A DNA stretch of 5,989 nt from an uncultured Shinella sp. (GTDB taxonomy: Bacteria; Pseudomonadota; Alphaproteobacteria; Rhizobiales; Rhizobiaceae), in the NCBI GenBank assembly GCA_946481465.1, contig CAMLOC010000254.1:1-5989 (forward strand). Reading direction: 5' to 3'. Shown here in pieces: positions 1 to 5,989 of the stretch. Numbering within the stretch: position 1 is the first letter of the stretch; every line of letters starts with the position of its first letter. Below the pieces are notes generated by a model, which was given only the letters and a program-made list of their open reading frames with translations, did no database searches and was not told the origin of the DNA. Position numbers and translations under genes: made by a program.

Positions 1-2
1 AT

Positions 3-53
3 GGCAAGATCGTTGCCGCGATCCAGTCAGGTTATGCGCAAGCCGCCTTGTAA
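3..53 (+). CDS. possible 3' end of an unidentified upstream gene (partial)
   Basis: Reading from base 3 gives 16 codons, GKIVAAIQSGYAQAAL, and then TAA at 51-53. The mix of small hydrophobic residues with G, K, Q and Y looks like a natural protein C-terminus, and third positions are mostly G or C. The other two forward frames give arginine- and serine-rich text typical of shadow frames. The gene would start before the window and run in the same direction as the esterase at 300. With only 16 residues no family can be named, and the reading could be chance. Confidence 0.35.
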   Translation, partial: GKIVAAIQSGYAQAAL

Positions 54-299
54 GGGGAGGGCTTCAGCGGTCTCGTCGCCTCGCTCGCCAATCGCGAGGA
101 AAAGAGGCCATTGTTCGGATAGCAGCCGGTGTCGAGTGGGCGTATTCGTTGAGGGAAGGCATCCGAACCGCTTGACAGGCTGGGTGCATCGCGGCATTGG
201 AGTTCGTATCGGCAGCAAGCTTGATGTCGCGCGCGAACCGGTCCGTCAATATGGACCGCAGCGCCGCCGAACTATACCCCAAAAATCACAGGGCGTTTG
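54..299. other. upstream region of the esterase gene, no gene supported
   Basis: Open frames cross this stretch on both strands, but none has convincing protein composition or a ribosome binding site. A perfect TTGACA lies at 172-177, but the hexamer 17 bases downstream (195-200, CATTGG) is a poor -10 box, so it is only a weak promoter candidate for the esterase. An imperfectly placed inverted repeat (CCTCGC 79-84 with GCGAGG 94-99) has no T run after it on the plus strand, so it is not called a terminator. A better hairpin at 239-258 is listed separately. Confidence 0.4.
239..258 (+). repeat. 6-bp inverted repeat in the esterase leader
   Basis: CGGTCC at 239-244 is the exact reverse complement of GGACCG at 253-258, separated by the 8-base loop GTCAATAT. 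It ends 41 bases before the esterase ATG, so it could form a hairpin in the 5' untranslated RNA or act as an operator. No U tract follows, which argues against a terminator. A 6-bp match at this distance can occur by chance in GC-rich DNA. Confidence 0.3.
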
Positions 300-1337
300 A
301 TGGTAACACTTCATCTGCGTAGCCTCTTGCGGCTTGAAGGTTCTGCCCGCGTAGCCGCGATCGGGCTGCTCCTCTTTCTCGGCCTGGCGGCACCCGGTTT
401 CGCTGCGGGGTGTGGTCGGCCTCTGGGGTATGGCCGGGTGGAATTCACGGTGAAGACCAGTGGCATCGAAAGGCCGGCGCTGGCGCAGATCCCAACCGCC
501 TATGACGGCAAGACGAGGCTTGCGGTCGTCTTCGACTTTCACGGCAGCAATTCCGGCCCGACAGGCCAGTTCCGTCGTAGTGGCTGGAGCACCGTTGCCG
601 AGCACGAGGGGTTCGTCGCGATCGCGCTGCAGGGCAGCCTCGACGGTCAGTTCGAGGGGACGCATGCCTGGAACGTACCGGGCGTAACGCATGGCGGGAA
701 ACTCGACGATGAGCGTTACATCAAGGATGCGATCAAGACGGTTAAGGAGATGTTCTGCATCGATCCGACCCGCATCTACGCCTCCGGCTATTCGGGCGGC
801 GGTCGCATGTTGTCCCAGTACATCTGCAACGGCCATCCGGAATTTGCCGCGGCCGGATTCGTTATGGGTCTGCGGGCCGGCTATCCTGTCGAGCGCGACG
901 GTGTCTGGCAGCCGGATATCGCAAGCTGCAAGCCCGGCGGCCCGATTTCGATCATCGCCTTCTCGGGCATGAAGGACGTCACCAATCCGTTCTTGGGCGG
1001 TGGCCAACCCTATTGGCAATATGGCGGAGAGGCGGCACTAAAGCGCTGGGCGGAACTCGACAAGTGCGAAGGCAAGGGCGATCTCGTCACCGACGTTTCG
1101 ATGACGGCACTATTATTTGAGGCTTGTGCCGGTGGAGCGCGCATCACTTCCTATCTGCTCAAGGAGAACACCCATGACTGGCCGTCGCGCAGCGTGCTGT
1201 TCCGGACCTTCGACGCAAACGGCAAGGTGACCTCGGAGCGCGATGCGACAGGCCGCATGTGGGAGTTCTTCAAGAACACGCGCTTGCCGGAAGAAACGCC
1301 CCTGACGGCAGGGGATGCGGCGGGGCGGGCCGGCTGA
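300..1337 (+). CDS. exported CE1/LpqC-type esterase (PHB depolymerase / feruloyl esterase-like)
   Basis: A 345-residue alpha/beta-hydrolase resembling the polyhydroxybutyrate depolymerase/LpqC/feruloyl esterase group, which cleaves ester bonds outside the cytoplasm. Residues 1-36 look like a signal peptide: basic start, hydrophobic core near 18-32, and small residues before the likely cut around AFA/GFAA. The oxyanion-type motif DFHGSNSG starts at 79. The nucleophile elbow GYSGG at 163-167 places the catalytic serine at 165. DPTRIYASG just before it is typical of the family. Asp226 (GMKDVTNPF) and His292 (THDWP) are the likely remaining triad residues. Six cysteines (38, 153, 176, 210, 256, 276) would allow periplasmic disulfides. 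ATG at 300 is preferred, with AGGG at 290-293 six bases upstream; an in-frame TTG at 297 is the alternative. It is the only substantial plus-strand gene, apparently monocistronic. The fold is secure, but the substrate is not: a polyester, a feruloyl ester or a small acyl ester would all fit. Confidence 0.85.
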   Translation: MVTLHLRSLLRLEGSARVAAIGLLLFLGLAAPGFAAGCGRPLGYGRVEFTVKTSGIERPALAQIPTAYDGKTRLAVVFDFHGSNSGPTGQFRRSGWSTVAEHEGFVAIALQGSLDGQFEGTHAWNVPGVTHGGKLDDERYIKDAIKTVKEMFCIDPTRIYASGYSGGGRMLSQYICNGHPEFAAAGFVMGLRAGYPVERDGVWQPDIASCKPGGPISIIAFSGMKDVTNPFLGGGQPYWQYGGEAALKRWAELDKCEGKGDLVTDVSMTALLFEACAGGARITSYLLKENTHDWPSRSVLFRTFDANGKVTSERDATGRMWEFFKNTRLPEETPLTAGDAAGRAG

Positions 1338-1414
1338 GCCGCGATGCACGGCGGCGGCCAGGGTCTGCTGACCTGTCGGAATCTGCTGAAGCTCTTGCCT
1401 TCAACGAAGTCGTG

Positions 1415-1642
1415 TTACCGCTCCTTATTGTTCGATAGGGGTTTGTCGATCGCACTGGCAATGTCGGACGGGGATAAGGCCTCGTCGGCAACCTGTGCCA
1501 GTGCCGCCATATAACCGGCCTCAAATGCCTCCCTTGTGCGGGCGGCATCGCGATTACAACGAGCGACATGACCCAGGTCATCCCACCATCGCTTCCACGC
1601 ACTATCAGCGTGTGTCGCGTCGTTTTTTGTCATTGTTCCCAT
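1415..1642 (-). CDS. small hypothetical protein, 75 residues
   Basis: I do not recognise this gene. The product begins MGTMTKND, has a Trp-rich basic patch (AWKRWWDD, residues 15-22) and then a probable amphipathic helix (about 30-57, including AFEAGYMAALAQ). The tail is polar and ends NNKER. It has no signal peptide or membrane segment. The composition looks real, not like a shadow frame, and the frame is not antisense to any confident gene. Codon use is less biased to G/C third positions than in its neighbours, which suggests accessory DNA. The start is uncertain. A near-perfect Shine-Dalgarno (AGGAGGT, complement of 1661-1667) lies 18 nt before ATG 1642, further than usual. ATG 1633 and TTG 1693 are in-frame alternatives. 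It faces the esterase tail to tail, with 77 bases between their stops. Confidence 0.5.
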   Translation of the reverse strand: MGTMTKNDATHADSAWKRWWDDLGHVARCNRDAARTREAFEAGYMAALAQVADEALSPSDIASAIDKPLSNNKER

Positions 1643-1660
1643 ATTGATTTGAGTTCCAAG

Positions 1661-1667
1661 ACCTCCT
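1661..1667 (-). promoter_or_regulatory. strong Shine-Dalgarno at unusual distance from the small gene
   Basis: On the minus strand these bases read AGGAGGT, an almost perfect anti-16S match inside an AT-rich stretch. The nearest in-frame ATG downstream (1642) is 18 nt away. No in-frame ATG, GTG or TTG lies at the usual 5-10 nt, and the only near-cognate in-frame codon is ATC at 1648-1646. The site supports translation here on the minus strand but does not settle the start codon. Confidence 0.4.
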
Positions 1668-1701
1668 CGTGTCATTTGTGTATAATAATGCAAAATAATT
1701 G

Positions 1702-1744
1702 CTATATGGAAGAATTTTCTGAAATAATGAGTATTCTATATGGA
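1702..1744. repeat. 9-bp direct repeat CTATATGGA, two copies
   Basis: CTATATGGA occurs at 1702-1710 and again at 1736-1744, start to start 34 bp, roughly three helical turns. Both copies sit in the AT-rich region upstream of the small minus-strand gene, where a regulator could bind. The AT-rich composition makes a chance match more likely than usual, so the regulatory reading is tentative. Confidence 0.35.
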
Positions 1745-1762
1745 TATTTCTTGTTTCGGTGA

Positions 1763-1778
1763 TCAGGTTAATTCAGGT
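1763..1778. repeat. tandem TCAGGT repeat with 10-bp period
   Basis: TCAGGT at 1763-1768 is repeated at 1773-1778 with TAAT between, giving a 10-bp period that puts both copies on one face of the helix. Direct-repeat half sites with 10-11 bp period are typical of winged-helix response regulators, but no such regulator is encoded in the window. It lies 85-100 bp beyond the channel stop codon. Confidence 0.3.
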
Positions 1779-1862
1779 GGTATTTGACGCTCTCCAATTT
1801 TGGCTATCCGCATGAGCGGTCTCTCTTGATTTCTGATGCCGATAAAGTTGAAAAGTGGATAA

Positions 1863-4073
1863 CTATTTCTGAGGATTGTCTGCAGCTTGCTGCGATGTAA
1901 CTGAAACGAAAGCGGGTGGCGCCTCGCCGTTCCTGTCTACACCGAAATAGATCGTCTGGTGCGGGAAGGGAATCTCGATGCCGCGGGCGTCGAAGACGCG
2001 CTTGACGGCGCCGTTGAGGGCGCGCCCAACGCCCCATTGCTTGCCGGGCAGTGTCTTGATCCTGACGCGGACGATCACGGCACTGTCGGCCAGTTCCTGG
2101 ACGCCGAACCATTCCATGTCACCGAGGATGACGGCGGCGTGCTCCGGATCGGCGCGCAGTTCCTCGAAGGCCTCGAACAGCGCGTCCTTCGCGTCCTCCA
2201 CATCCTCGCGATAGGCGATGCCGATATCGCCGACATGGTAGGAGAAGTCGCGCATCAGGTTCGTCACCACCTCGACGGAGGAAAAGGAGATGATGTGGTA
2301 GGCGCCCGTTACGTCCCGCAGGCTGACGGAGCGGATCGTCAGGCGCTCGACGACGCCGCTCGTGCTGCCTACCGTTATGACGTCGCCAACATTGATGGCG
2401 TTCTCCAGCTGGATGAACACGCCGTTGATGACGTCCTGCACAAGCTTCTGCGCGCCGAAGCCGATGGCAAGGCCGAGCACCCCGGCCGAGGCGAGCAGTG
2501 GCGCGATATCCAGTCCCATCTGTGACAGGGAGAACATCAGTGCGATCACCACGATGGCGATGGTGGCGGCATTGCGCAGAAGGGTGAGAAGGGTGGTCTC
2601 GCGCGAGGTGGCAATGGTGCCGAAGGCGGGATTAAGCCGGTAGTCCACCCAGGAACTCAGCGCCAGCCAGGCGACATAGGCGACCAGGAGGATGACGAAG
2701 ACCGACACCACCGCGCCCGTGAACGCGAGGCCCATGCGCGAGTAAAACAGCGCCGCCATGTCGAAGACGCCGATGGCCGAGATCACGAAGGCGATCACGG
2801 TGGCGAGAATGACGAGGCGCAGCAGCGTCAGGAAGCGGGGGACGAGGCCGTTGACGCGCCGCTCCAGCAACGGCAGCCGCTGGTTAACGTTCTCCGGCAG
2901 GCTGACGCCCCGCGTCACTGTGTACGCTAGCCAGTCGGCCGCGACAAAGCCGACGATAATGGCGGCGAAGGCCTGGGCGCTTGCGCCGAGCACGGAGAAC
3001 AGCCGGTCGGCCGGCCCGATCAGCACGACGAGGAACAGGAAGGCGAGATAGACAAGCACGGGCCAGTGCCAGCGCGCCGCGATGAAACGGACGCGGCGGT
3101 TGCGCGGGCTGTGGTCGGGGGTGTCCAGCAGCCATTGGGTCACCGCGCGCCGGTTCGCGAGCGTCGCCGAGACGGCGATGACGAGCGCCACGAGCGCCAC
3201 GAGCCCGGACACCGCCCGCCCGGAAGCGACAGACACGGCCTGCGACAGGATCGGTTGGAGGAGAAGCTGGCCATAGCCGAGGATGCTGATGATCCAGGCG
3301 AGGAGGCGGCTGGTACGCCGAGCCGCCTCGTCCGAAACGCGCACGAGGCGAAGCTCGCTTGCGGAGGGCGACAGCACGGTCCTGACCGCCACCTTCGCCA
3401 GTTGCACCACGGTGAAGGCGTTGAGATAGAGCGTCTGCTGGATGTCCATGCGACCGAGTTCGCCGAACACCGTCAGCGCGGCGAGATATCCTGCCCCCCA
3501 AGCGACGATGACGATGGCGATATCGAGCACCGCAGAGGCCCCGATTAGGAAGGCTTTCTCGAAGAAGCCTGCCGCAACGGCGCGCCGCCCAAAGGAACGG
3601 TCGACGCGGCGCGTGACCAGCCGCAGCGCGACGAAGACGCCGTAGGTGACGACGATCACCAGCGCGAGGTCGCGCGCGGCGCGAAACAGCACCTCGCCTT
3701 CCGCGCCGTTGAGGTTCGAGAAGGTCGCCGGCGCGGCGGCGAGTTGCCGGGAGAACACGATCGCCGAGGAGACCGCCCGTTCGGCAAACTGCCGCGTCAC
3801 ATCTGCGATCTGCTTGCCGATGGATTCGGCCGGCGGCGCCTCGGTCGTTGCGTCCGCGGCTTTGCCGTCGGCGACCTTCTGCAACTCGTCGAGGAAGGTC
3901 TGCCGCGTCCCGTCGTCGCGCAGGACGTCGATCAGGTCCTGGAGTTTCGCGGCGTCGGCCGGCTGTTCCCGGGCGGTCCCGGGGAGCGCCGCCTGCTGGG
4001 CGGCGGCCGGCATGAGGCCCGCCATCAGCAGGGCGGCGAACAGGCAGGCGGTGCGGAGGACGGAAAGCATCAT
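1863..4073 (-). CDS. ybiO: YbiO-like large MscS-family mechanosensitive channel
   Basis: A 736-residue inner-membrane channel of the MscS family that opens under membrane tension to release solutes after osmotic downshock. A signal peptide covers about 1-25 (ending AAAQQ), followed by a soluble periplasmic region to about 130. Hydrophobic segments lie near 134-152, 175-203, 255-278, 286-306, 335-352, 363-385, 415-438, 448-475 and 498-517. The pore helix is near 522-545, with glycine/alanine packing (ASAGVLGLAIGFGAQKLVQD). The beta domain follows (about 559-612, NVGDVITVG) and then the C-terminal alpha/beta domain (to about 715). Length, signal peptide and stretches such as LYLNAF and TGAYHII match E. 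coli YbiO (741 residues) as I recall it. Tandem ATGs lie at 4073 and 4070. The stop of ngg is only 3 nt upstream and no clear Shine-Dalgarno is present, so translation probably depends on coupling to ngg. The MscS assignment is firm; YbiO orthology is likely. Confidence 0.93.
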   Translation of the reverse strand: MMLSVLRTACLFAALLMAGLMPAAAQQAALPGTAREQPADAAKLQDLIDVLRDDGTRQTFLDELQKVADGKAADATTEAPPAESIGKQIADVTRQFAERAVSSAIVFSRQLAAAPATFSNLNGAEGEVLFRAARDLALVIVVTYGVFVALRLVTRRVDRSFGRRAVAAGFFEKAFLIGASAVLDIAIVIVAWGAGYLAALTVFGELGRMDIQQTLYLNAFTVVQLAKVAVRTVLSPSASELRLVRVSDEAARRTSRLLAWIISILGYGQLLLQPILSQAVSVASGRAVSGLVALVALVIAVSATLANRRAVTQWLLDTPDHSPRNRRVRFIAARWHWPVLVYLAFLFLVVLIGPADRLFSVLGASAQAFAAIIVGFVAADWLAYTVTRGVSLPENVNQRLPLLERRVNGLVPRFLTLLRLVILATVIAFVISAIGVFDMAALFYSRMGLAFTGAVVSVFVILLVAYVAWLALSSWVDYRLNPAFGTIATSRETTLLTLLRNAATIAIVVIALMFSLSQMGLDIAPLLASAGVLGLAIGFGAQKLVQDVINGVFIQLENAINVGDVITVGSTSGVVERLTIRSVSLRDVTGAYHIISFSSVEVVTNLMRDFSYHVGDIGIAYREDVEDAKDALFEAFEELRADPEHAAVILGDMEWFGVQELADSAVIVRVRIKTLPGKQWGVGRALNGAVKRVFDARGIEIPFPHQTIYFGVDRNGEAPPAFVSVTSQQAADNPQK

Positions 4074-4076
4074 GAT

Positions 4077-5864
4077 CTATACCATTGCACGGGTGCCGGG
4101 AAACAGCAGGTCGACGAAACGGGCCGCCGTTGGCTGCGGCTCATGGTTGGCAAGGCCGGGTCGTTCGTTCGCCTCAATGAAAACGTAGTCAGGCTCCGAC
4201 GGGTCCCTGACCATGAAGTCGATGCCGACGACCGGTATGTCGATGGCACGCGCGGCGCGGCAGGCGGAAGCGACGAGATCGGGATGCACGGTGTCGGTGA
4301 CGTCGTGGATCGAGCCGCCGGTGTGCAGGTTGGCGGCCTTGCGCACGGTGATCTCCCGCCCTTCGGCGAGAACCGTGTCGAGATCGAGCCCCTGTTCGGC
4401 AAGGCAGCGATCCGTTTCCGCGTCGAGCGGGATCCGGCTCTCGCCGCCCGTGGCGGCCTCGCGCCGGCGCGACTGCATCTCGACGAGCGCGGCGACGGTG
4501 CTGCGCCCGTCGCCGATGACGCGGGGCGGGCGGCGCACGGCGGCGGCGACCAGCTTGAAATCGATGATCACGAGTCGCAGGTCCTCGCCCTCGAAGCAGG
4601 CTTCGAGCAGCACCCGGTCGCAGACCGTGCGCGCCTCGGCGATCGCCGCGTCGAGCGTGTCGAGCGTGGCGATGCCGACCGAAATGCCGCGGCCCTGCTC
4701 GCCGCGCGCCGGCTTGACCACCAGCTTGCCATGCTTTTCGAGGAAGGCCGCGATGCGGGCGCGGTCCTCGTCCGCCGTCATCTGCTCCGGCACGGCAAGG
4801 CCGGCCGCAGCGACGATACGGCGGGCAACGGCCTTGTCGTCGGCGATTGACATGGCGACGCCCGAGGTCAGTTCGCAAAGGCTCTCGCGGCAATGGATCG
4901 AGCGGCCGCCATGGGAGAGCCGGAAGAAGCCACCCTCGGCATCGGTGATCTCCACATGGATGCCGCGTCGTGTCGCCTCGTCGACGATCAGCCGTGCATA
5001 GGGATTGAGAGCATCGTAGGACTGGTGCGGCATGGCGAAGAACTTCTCGTTGATCGCGTTCTTGCGCTTGATGGCGAAGAGCGGCATGCGGTGGAAGTTT
5101 AGCTTCTCGTAGAGCTTGATCGCCAGTTCATTGTCATGCATCACCGACAGGTCGAGGTGGGAGAGGCCGCGCGCCTGGAAATGCTCGGCCAGCTTGCCGA
5201 CAAGCCGTTCGCCGATGCCCGGCTGGCGGGCATGCGGATGCACGGCGAGGCACCAGAGCGAGGCGCCCCGGTCGGGATCGTTGAACAGCCGCTGGTGGTC
5301 GATGCCCGTGACCGTGCCGACGATCTCGCCGGTCGTGTCGTCCTGGGCCACGAAATAGGTGAGCGAGCGGTTGTCCCTGTCGGATGAGAAGAAGTCCTTG
5401 CGGATCTGCACCATGCCGCAGGCGGCATAGACCCGGTTGATGCCGTCCGCATCGGCCTCGGTGGAAAGCCGGCGGATCGTGATGGCGCGCATGCGGCGGG
5501 TCCTCGCCCGGTAGGTGGACAGGTTGAGCCGGAAGGTGTGCGAGGGATCGAGGAAGACCTCCTGCGGCGCGCGCGACAGCAGCACATGCGGATCGCGCAC
5601 GTAAAAGGCGATGTCGCGGCTCGACGGCGCCTCCTCGCGGAGTTTCGAGAGGAGCGTCTCGTCGTCTGGGAACGTCTGGGCGAAAAGCAGCCGGCCCCAG
5701 CCGCAATCCAGCACCACGTTCTCCTTCTGTTTTTCCGACGCGTCCGGCCGGCCGACATGGCGGCCGGGCTGCGCGCGCGTGCGCAACTGCTTCAGGCGAT
5801 GGCTCACCGCCTTGGTTCCCTTGGCCCGCTGGCGCAGCGGGGTCTTTTCGCCTGCCTTTTTCAC
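4077..5864 (-). CDS. ngg: N-acetylglutaminylglutamine synthetase (GNAT + ATP-grasp)
   Basis: A 595-residue cytoplasmic enzyme of the TIGR03103 type that makes the acetylated glutamine dipeptide precursor of the osmolyte NAGGN. After a basic, variable N-terminus (1-40) come conserved family stretches (VLDCGWGRLLFAQTF from 51; DIAFYVRDPHVLL from 84). Next is a GNAT acetyltransferase domain (about 127-265) with the acetyl-CoA loop RQPGIGERL at 213-221. An ATP-grasp ligase domain, like that of cyanophycin synthetase and glutathione synthetases, covers about 300-595: nucleotide-binding KLVVKPARGEQGRG at 380-393, EGEDLRLVIID at 425-435, and metal/phosphate-binding FIEANERPG at 562-570. The start is taken as GTG 5864, one base after the asnO stop, with AGGGGGTG at 5876-5869 as ribosome binding site. 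An in-frame extension to 5984 only overlaps asnO in another frame. GTG 5807 is a possible later start. Both active domains look intact. Confidence 0.93.
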   Translation of the reverse strand: MKKAGEKTPLRQRAKGTKAVSHRLKQLRTRAQPGRHVGRPDASEKQKENVVLDCGWGRLLFAQTFPDDETLLSKLREEAPSSRDIAFYVRDPHVLLSRAPQEVFLDPSHTFRLNLSTYRARTRRMRAITIRRLSTEADADGINRVYAACGMVQIRKDFFSSDRDNRSLTYFVAQDDTTGEIVGTVTGIDHQRLFNDPDRGASLWCLAVHPHARQPGIGERLVGKLAEHFQARGLSHLDLSVMHDNELAIKLYEKLNFHRMPLFAIKRKNAINEKFFAMPHQSYDALNPYARLIVDEATRRGIHVEITDAEGGFFRLSHGGRSIHCRESLCELTSGVAMSIADDKAVARRIVAAAGLAVPEQMTADEDRARIAAFLEKHGKLVVKPARGEQGRGISVGIATLDTLDAAIAEARTVCDRVLLEACFEGEDLRLVIIDFKLVAAAVRRPPRVIGDGRSTVAALVEMQSRRREAATGGESRIPLDAETDRCLAEQGLDLDTVLAEGREITVRKAANLHTGGSIHDVTDTVHPDLVASACRAARAIDIPVVGIDFMVRDPSEPDYVFIEANERPGLANHEPQPTAARFVDLLFPGTRAMV

Positions 5865-5865
5865 C

Positions 5866-5989
5866 TCACACCCCCTGCGCCTGAAGCCACATTTCCAGGA
5901 GGCCGACCTGCCAGAGTTCCGAGCCGCGCAGCGGCGTGATGTGCTCCGAGGGCCTGTCGAGCAGGCGGTCGAGATAGGCGTCACGGAAG
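5866..5989 (-). CDS. asnO: N-acetylglutaminylglutamine amidotransferase, C-terminal end (partial)
   Basis: Reading the minus strand from base 5988 gives 40 codons and TGA at 5868-5866. The fragment contains HITPLRGSELWQVGLLEMWL, typical of the C-terminus of asparagine synthetase (glutamine-hydrolysing) family proteins. Together with ngg immediately downstream, this identifies the end of asnO, whose product amidates N-acetylglutaminylglutamine to NAGGN. The glutaminase and most of the synthetase domain lie beyond the window. The gene runs in the same direction as ngg and ends one base before its GTG, so the two are co-transcribed and probably translationally coupled. The name rests mainly on the neighbour plus the short tail, since an ordinary asparagine synthetase could end similarly. 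Confidence 0.8.
   Translation of the reverse strand, partial: FRDAYLDRLLDRPSEHITPLRGSELWQVGLLEMWLQAQGV
5869..5876 (-). promoter_or_regulatory. ribosome binding site that sets the ngg start
   Basis: On the minus strand these bases read AGGGGGTG, which pairs with the anti-Shine-Dalgarno across its length if one G-U wobble is allowed. It ends 4 nt before GTG 5864 and lies inside the last codons of asnO. This supports GTG 5864 over the longer open frame to 5984 and over GTG 5807. Confidence 0.55.

Larger units (their letters stand above)
1694..1862. other. AT-rich intergenic stretch between the channel gene and the small gene
   Basis: This stretch is markedly richer in A and T than the coding DNA around it, mostly in its left half (about 1680-1760). 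It lies after the stop of the channel gene and before the small minus-strand gene. It should therefore contain the operon's 3' end and any promoter for the small gene. No convincing -35/-10 pair and no stem followed by a T run was found. The only symmetric element is a 4-bp stem (CCGC 1808-1811, GCGG 1816-1819), too short to call a terminator. Two direct-repeat pairs are listed separately. Confidence 0.5.

Noticed and set aside
172..211. TTGACA at 172-177 as a promoter for the esterase
   Set aside because: No acceptable -10 hexamer lies at 16-18 bp spacing. It is recorded in the region note but not called.
64..282. A 72-codon minus-strand frame upstream of the esterase
   Set aside because: Third-position composition is partly gene-like, but it starts with TTG, lacks a ribosome binding site and matches nothing I recognise. 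It could be a decayed remnant but is not supported.
1..300. A 99-codon plus-strand frame from base 1 to the esterase start
   Set aside because: It is rich in Arg, Ser and Pro, typical of an out-of-frame reading, and a more natural protein tail is visible in frame 3 over its first 53 bases.
246..1019. A 257-codon minus-strand open frame opposite the esterase
   Set aside because: It mirrors the esterase codons, has no motif and no ribosome binding site, and crosses the esterase start region. It is a shadow frame.
1568..1762. A 64-codon plus-strand frame in the AT-rich region
   Set aside because: It is Cys- and Ser-rich without a ribosome binding site, and it overlaps the better-supported minus-strand small gene.
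1806..1822. Short CCGC-ATGA-GCGG palindrome as terminator of the operon
   Set aside because: The stem is only 4 bp and no T run follows on the minus strand.
1855..1862. DnaA-box-like TTATCCAC on the minus strand
   Set aside because: It is a single copy, incomplete at the last base, with no origin features around it. This is likely chance.
3744..4850. A 368-codon plus-strand open frame spanning the ngg/channel junction
   Set aside because: It is antisense to two confident genes, is rich in Arg, Gly, Asp and Ala, and shows no family motif. Long antisense frames are expected opposite GC-rich coding DNA.
5865..5984. The first 40 codons of the longest ngg frame as coding for Ngg
   Set aside because: In this stretch the other minus-strand frame encodes the conserved AsnO C-terminus, and GTG 5864 has a good ribosome binding site. 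The extension is a shadow.

Overview
The sequence looks like a high-GC alphaproteobacterial genome, most likely Rhizobiales/Rhizobiaceae (Sinorhizobium, Rhizobium or Shinella type). The reasons are strong G/C bias at third codon positions, tightly packed operons, and recognisable genes for N-acetylglutaminylglutamine amide (NAGGN), an osmolyte dipeptide pathway worked out in Sinorhizobium meliloti. The genus is an inference from gene content only.

Layout. Bases 3-53 may hold the last codons of a gene that begins before the window. Bases 54-299 carry no gene I can support. From 300 to 1337 (+) lies a gene for an exported CE1/LpqC-type alpha/beta-hydrolase (PHB depolymerase or feruloyl esterase-like). 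A small unrecognised gene faces it on the minus strand (1415-1642), next to an AT-rich, gene-free stretch (about 1643-1862) with two short direct-repeat pairs.

The right two thirds are one minus-strand operon, read from right to left. It starts with the 3' end of asnO (5866-5989, cut by the window edge), followed by ngg (4077-5864, a GNAT plus ATP-grasp N-acetylglutaminylglutamine synthetase). It ends with a 736-residue MscS-family channel that resembles E. coli YbiO (1863-4073). The gaps are 1 nt (asnO/ngg) and 3 nt (ngg/channel), so the three are very probably co-transcribed and translationally coupled.

How the genes could work together: Ngg joins two glutamines and acetylates the product, and AsnO amidates it to NAGGN, which accumulates under high osmolarity. 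The channel could release solutes, perhaps including NAGGN, when osmolarity drops. The synthesis steps are established for the families. The coupling to a release channel is inferred from gene order and is the most interesting point here. No tRNA, rRNA, CRISPR array, insertion sequence or integrase was seen.
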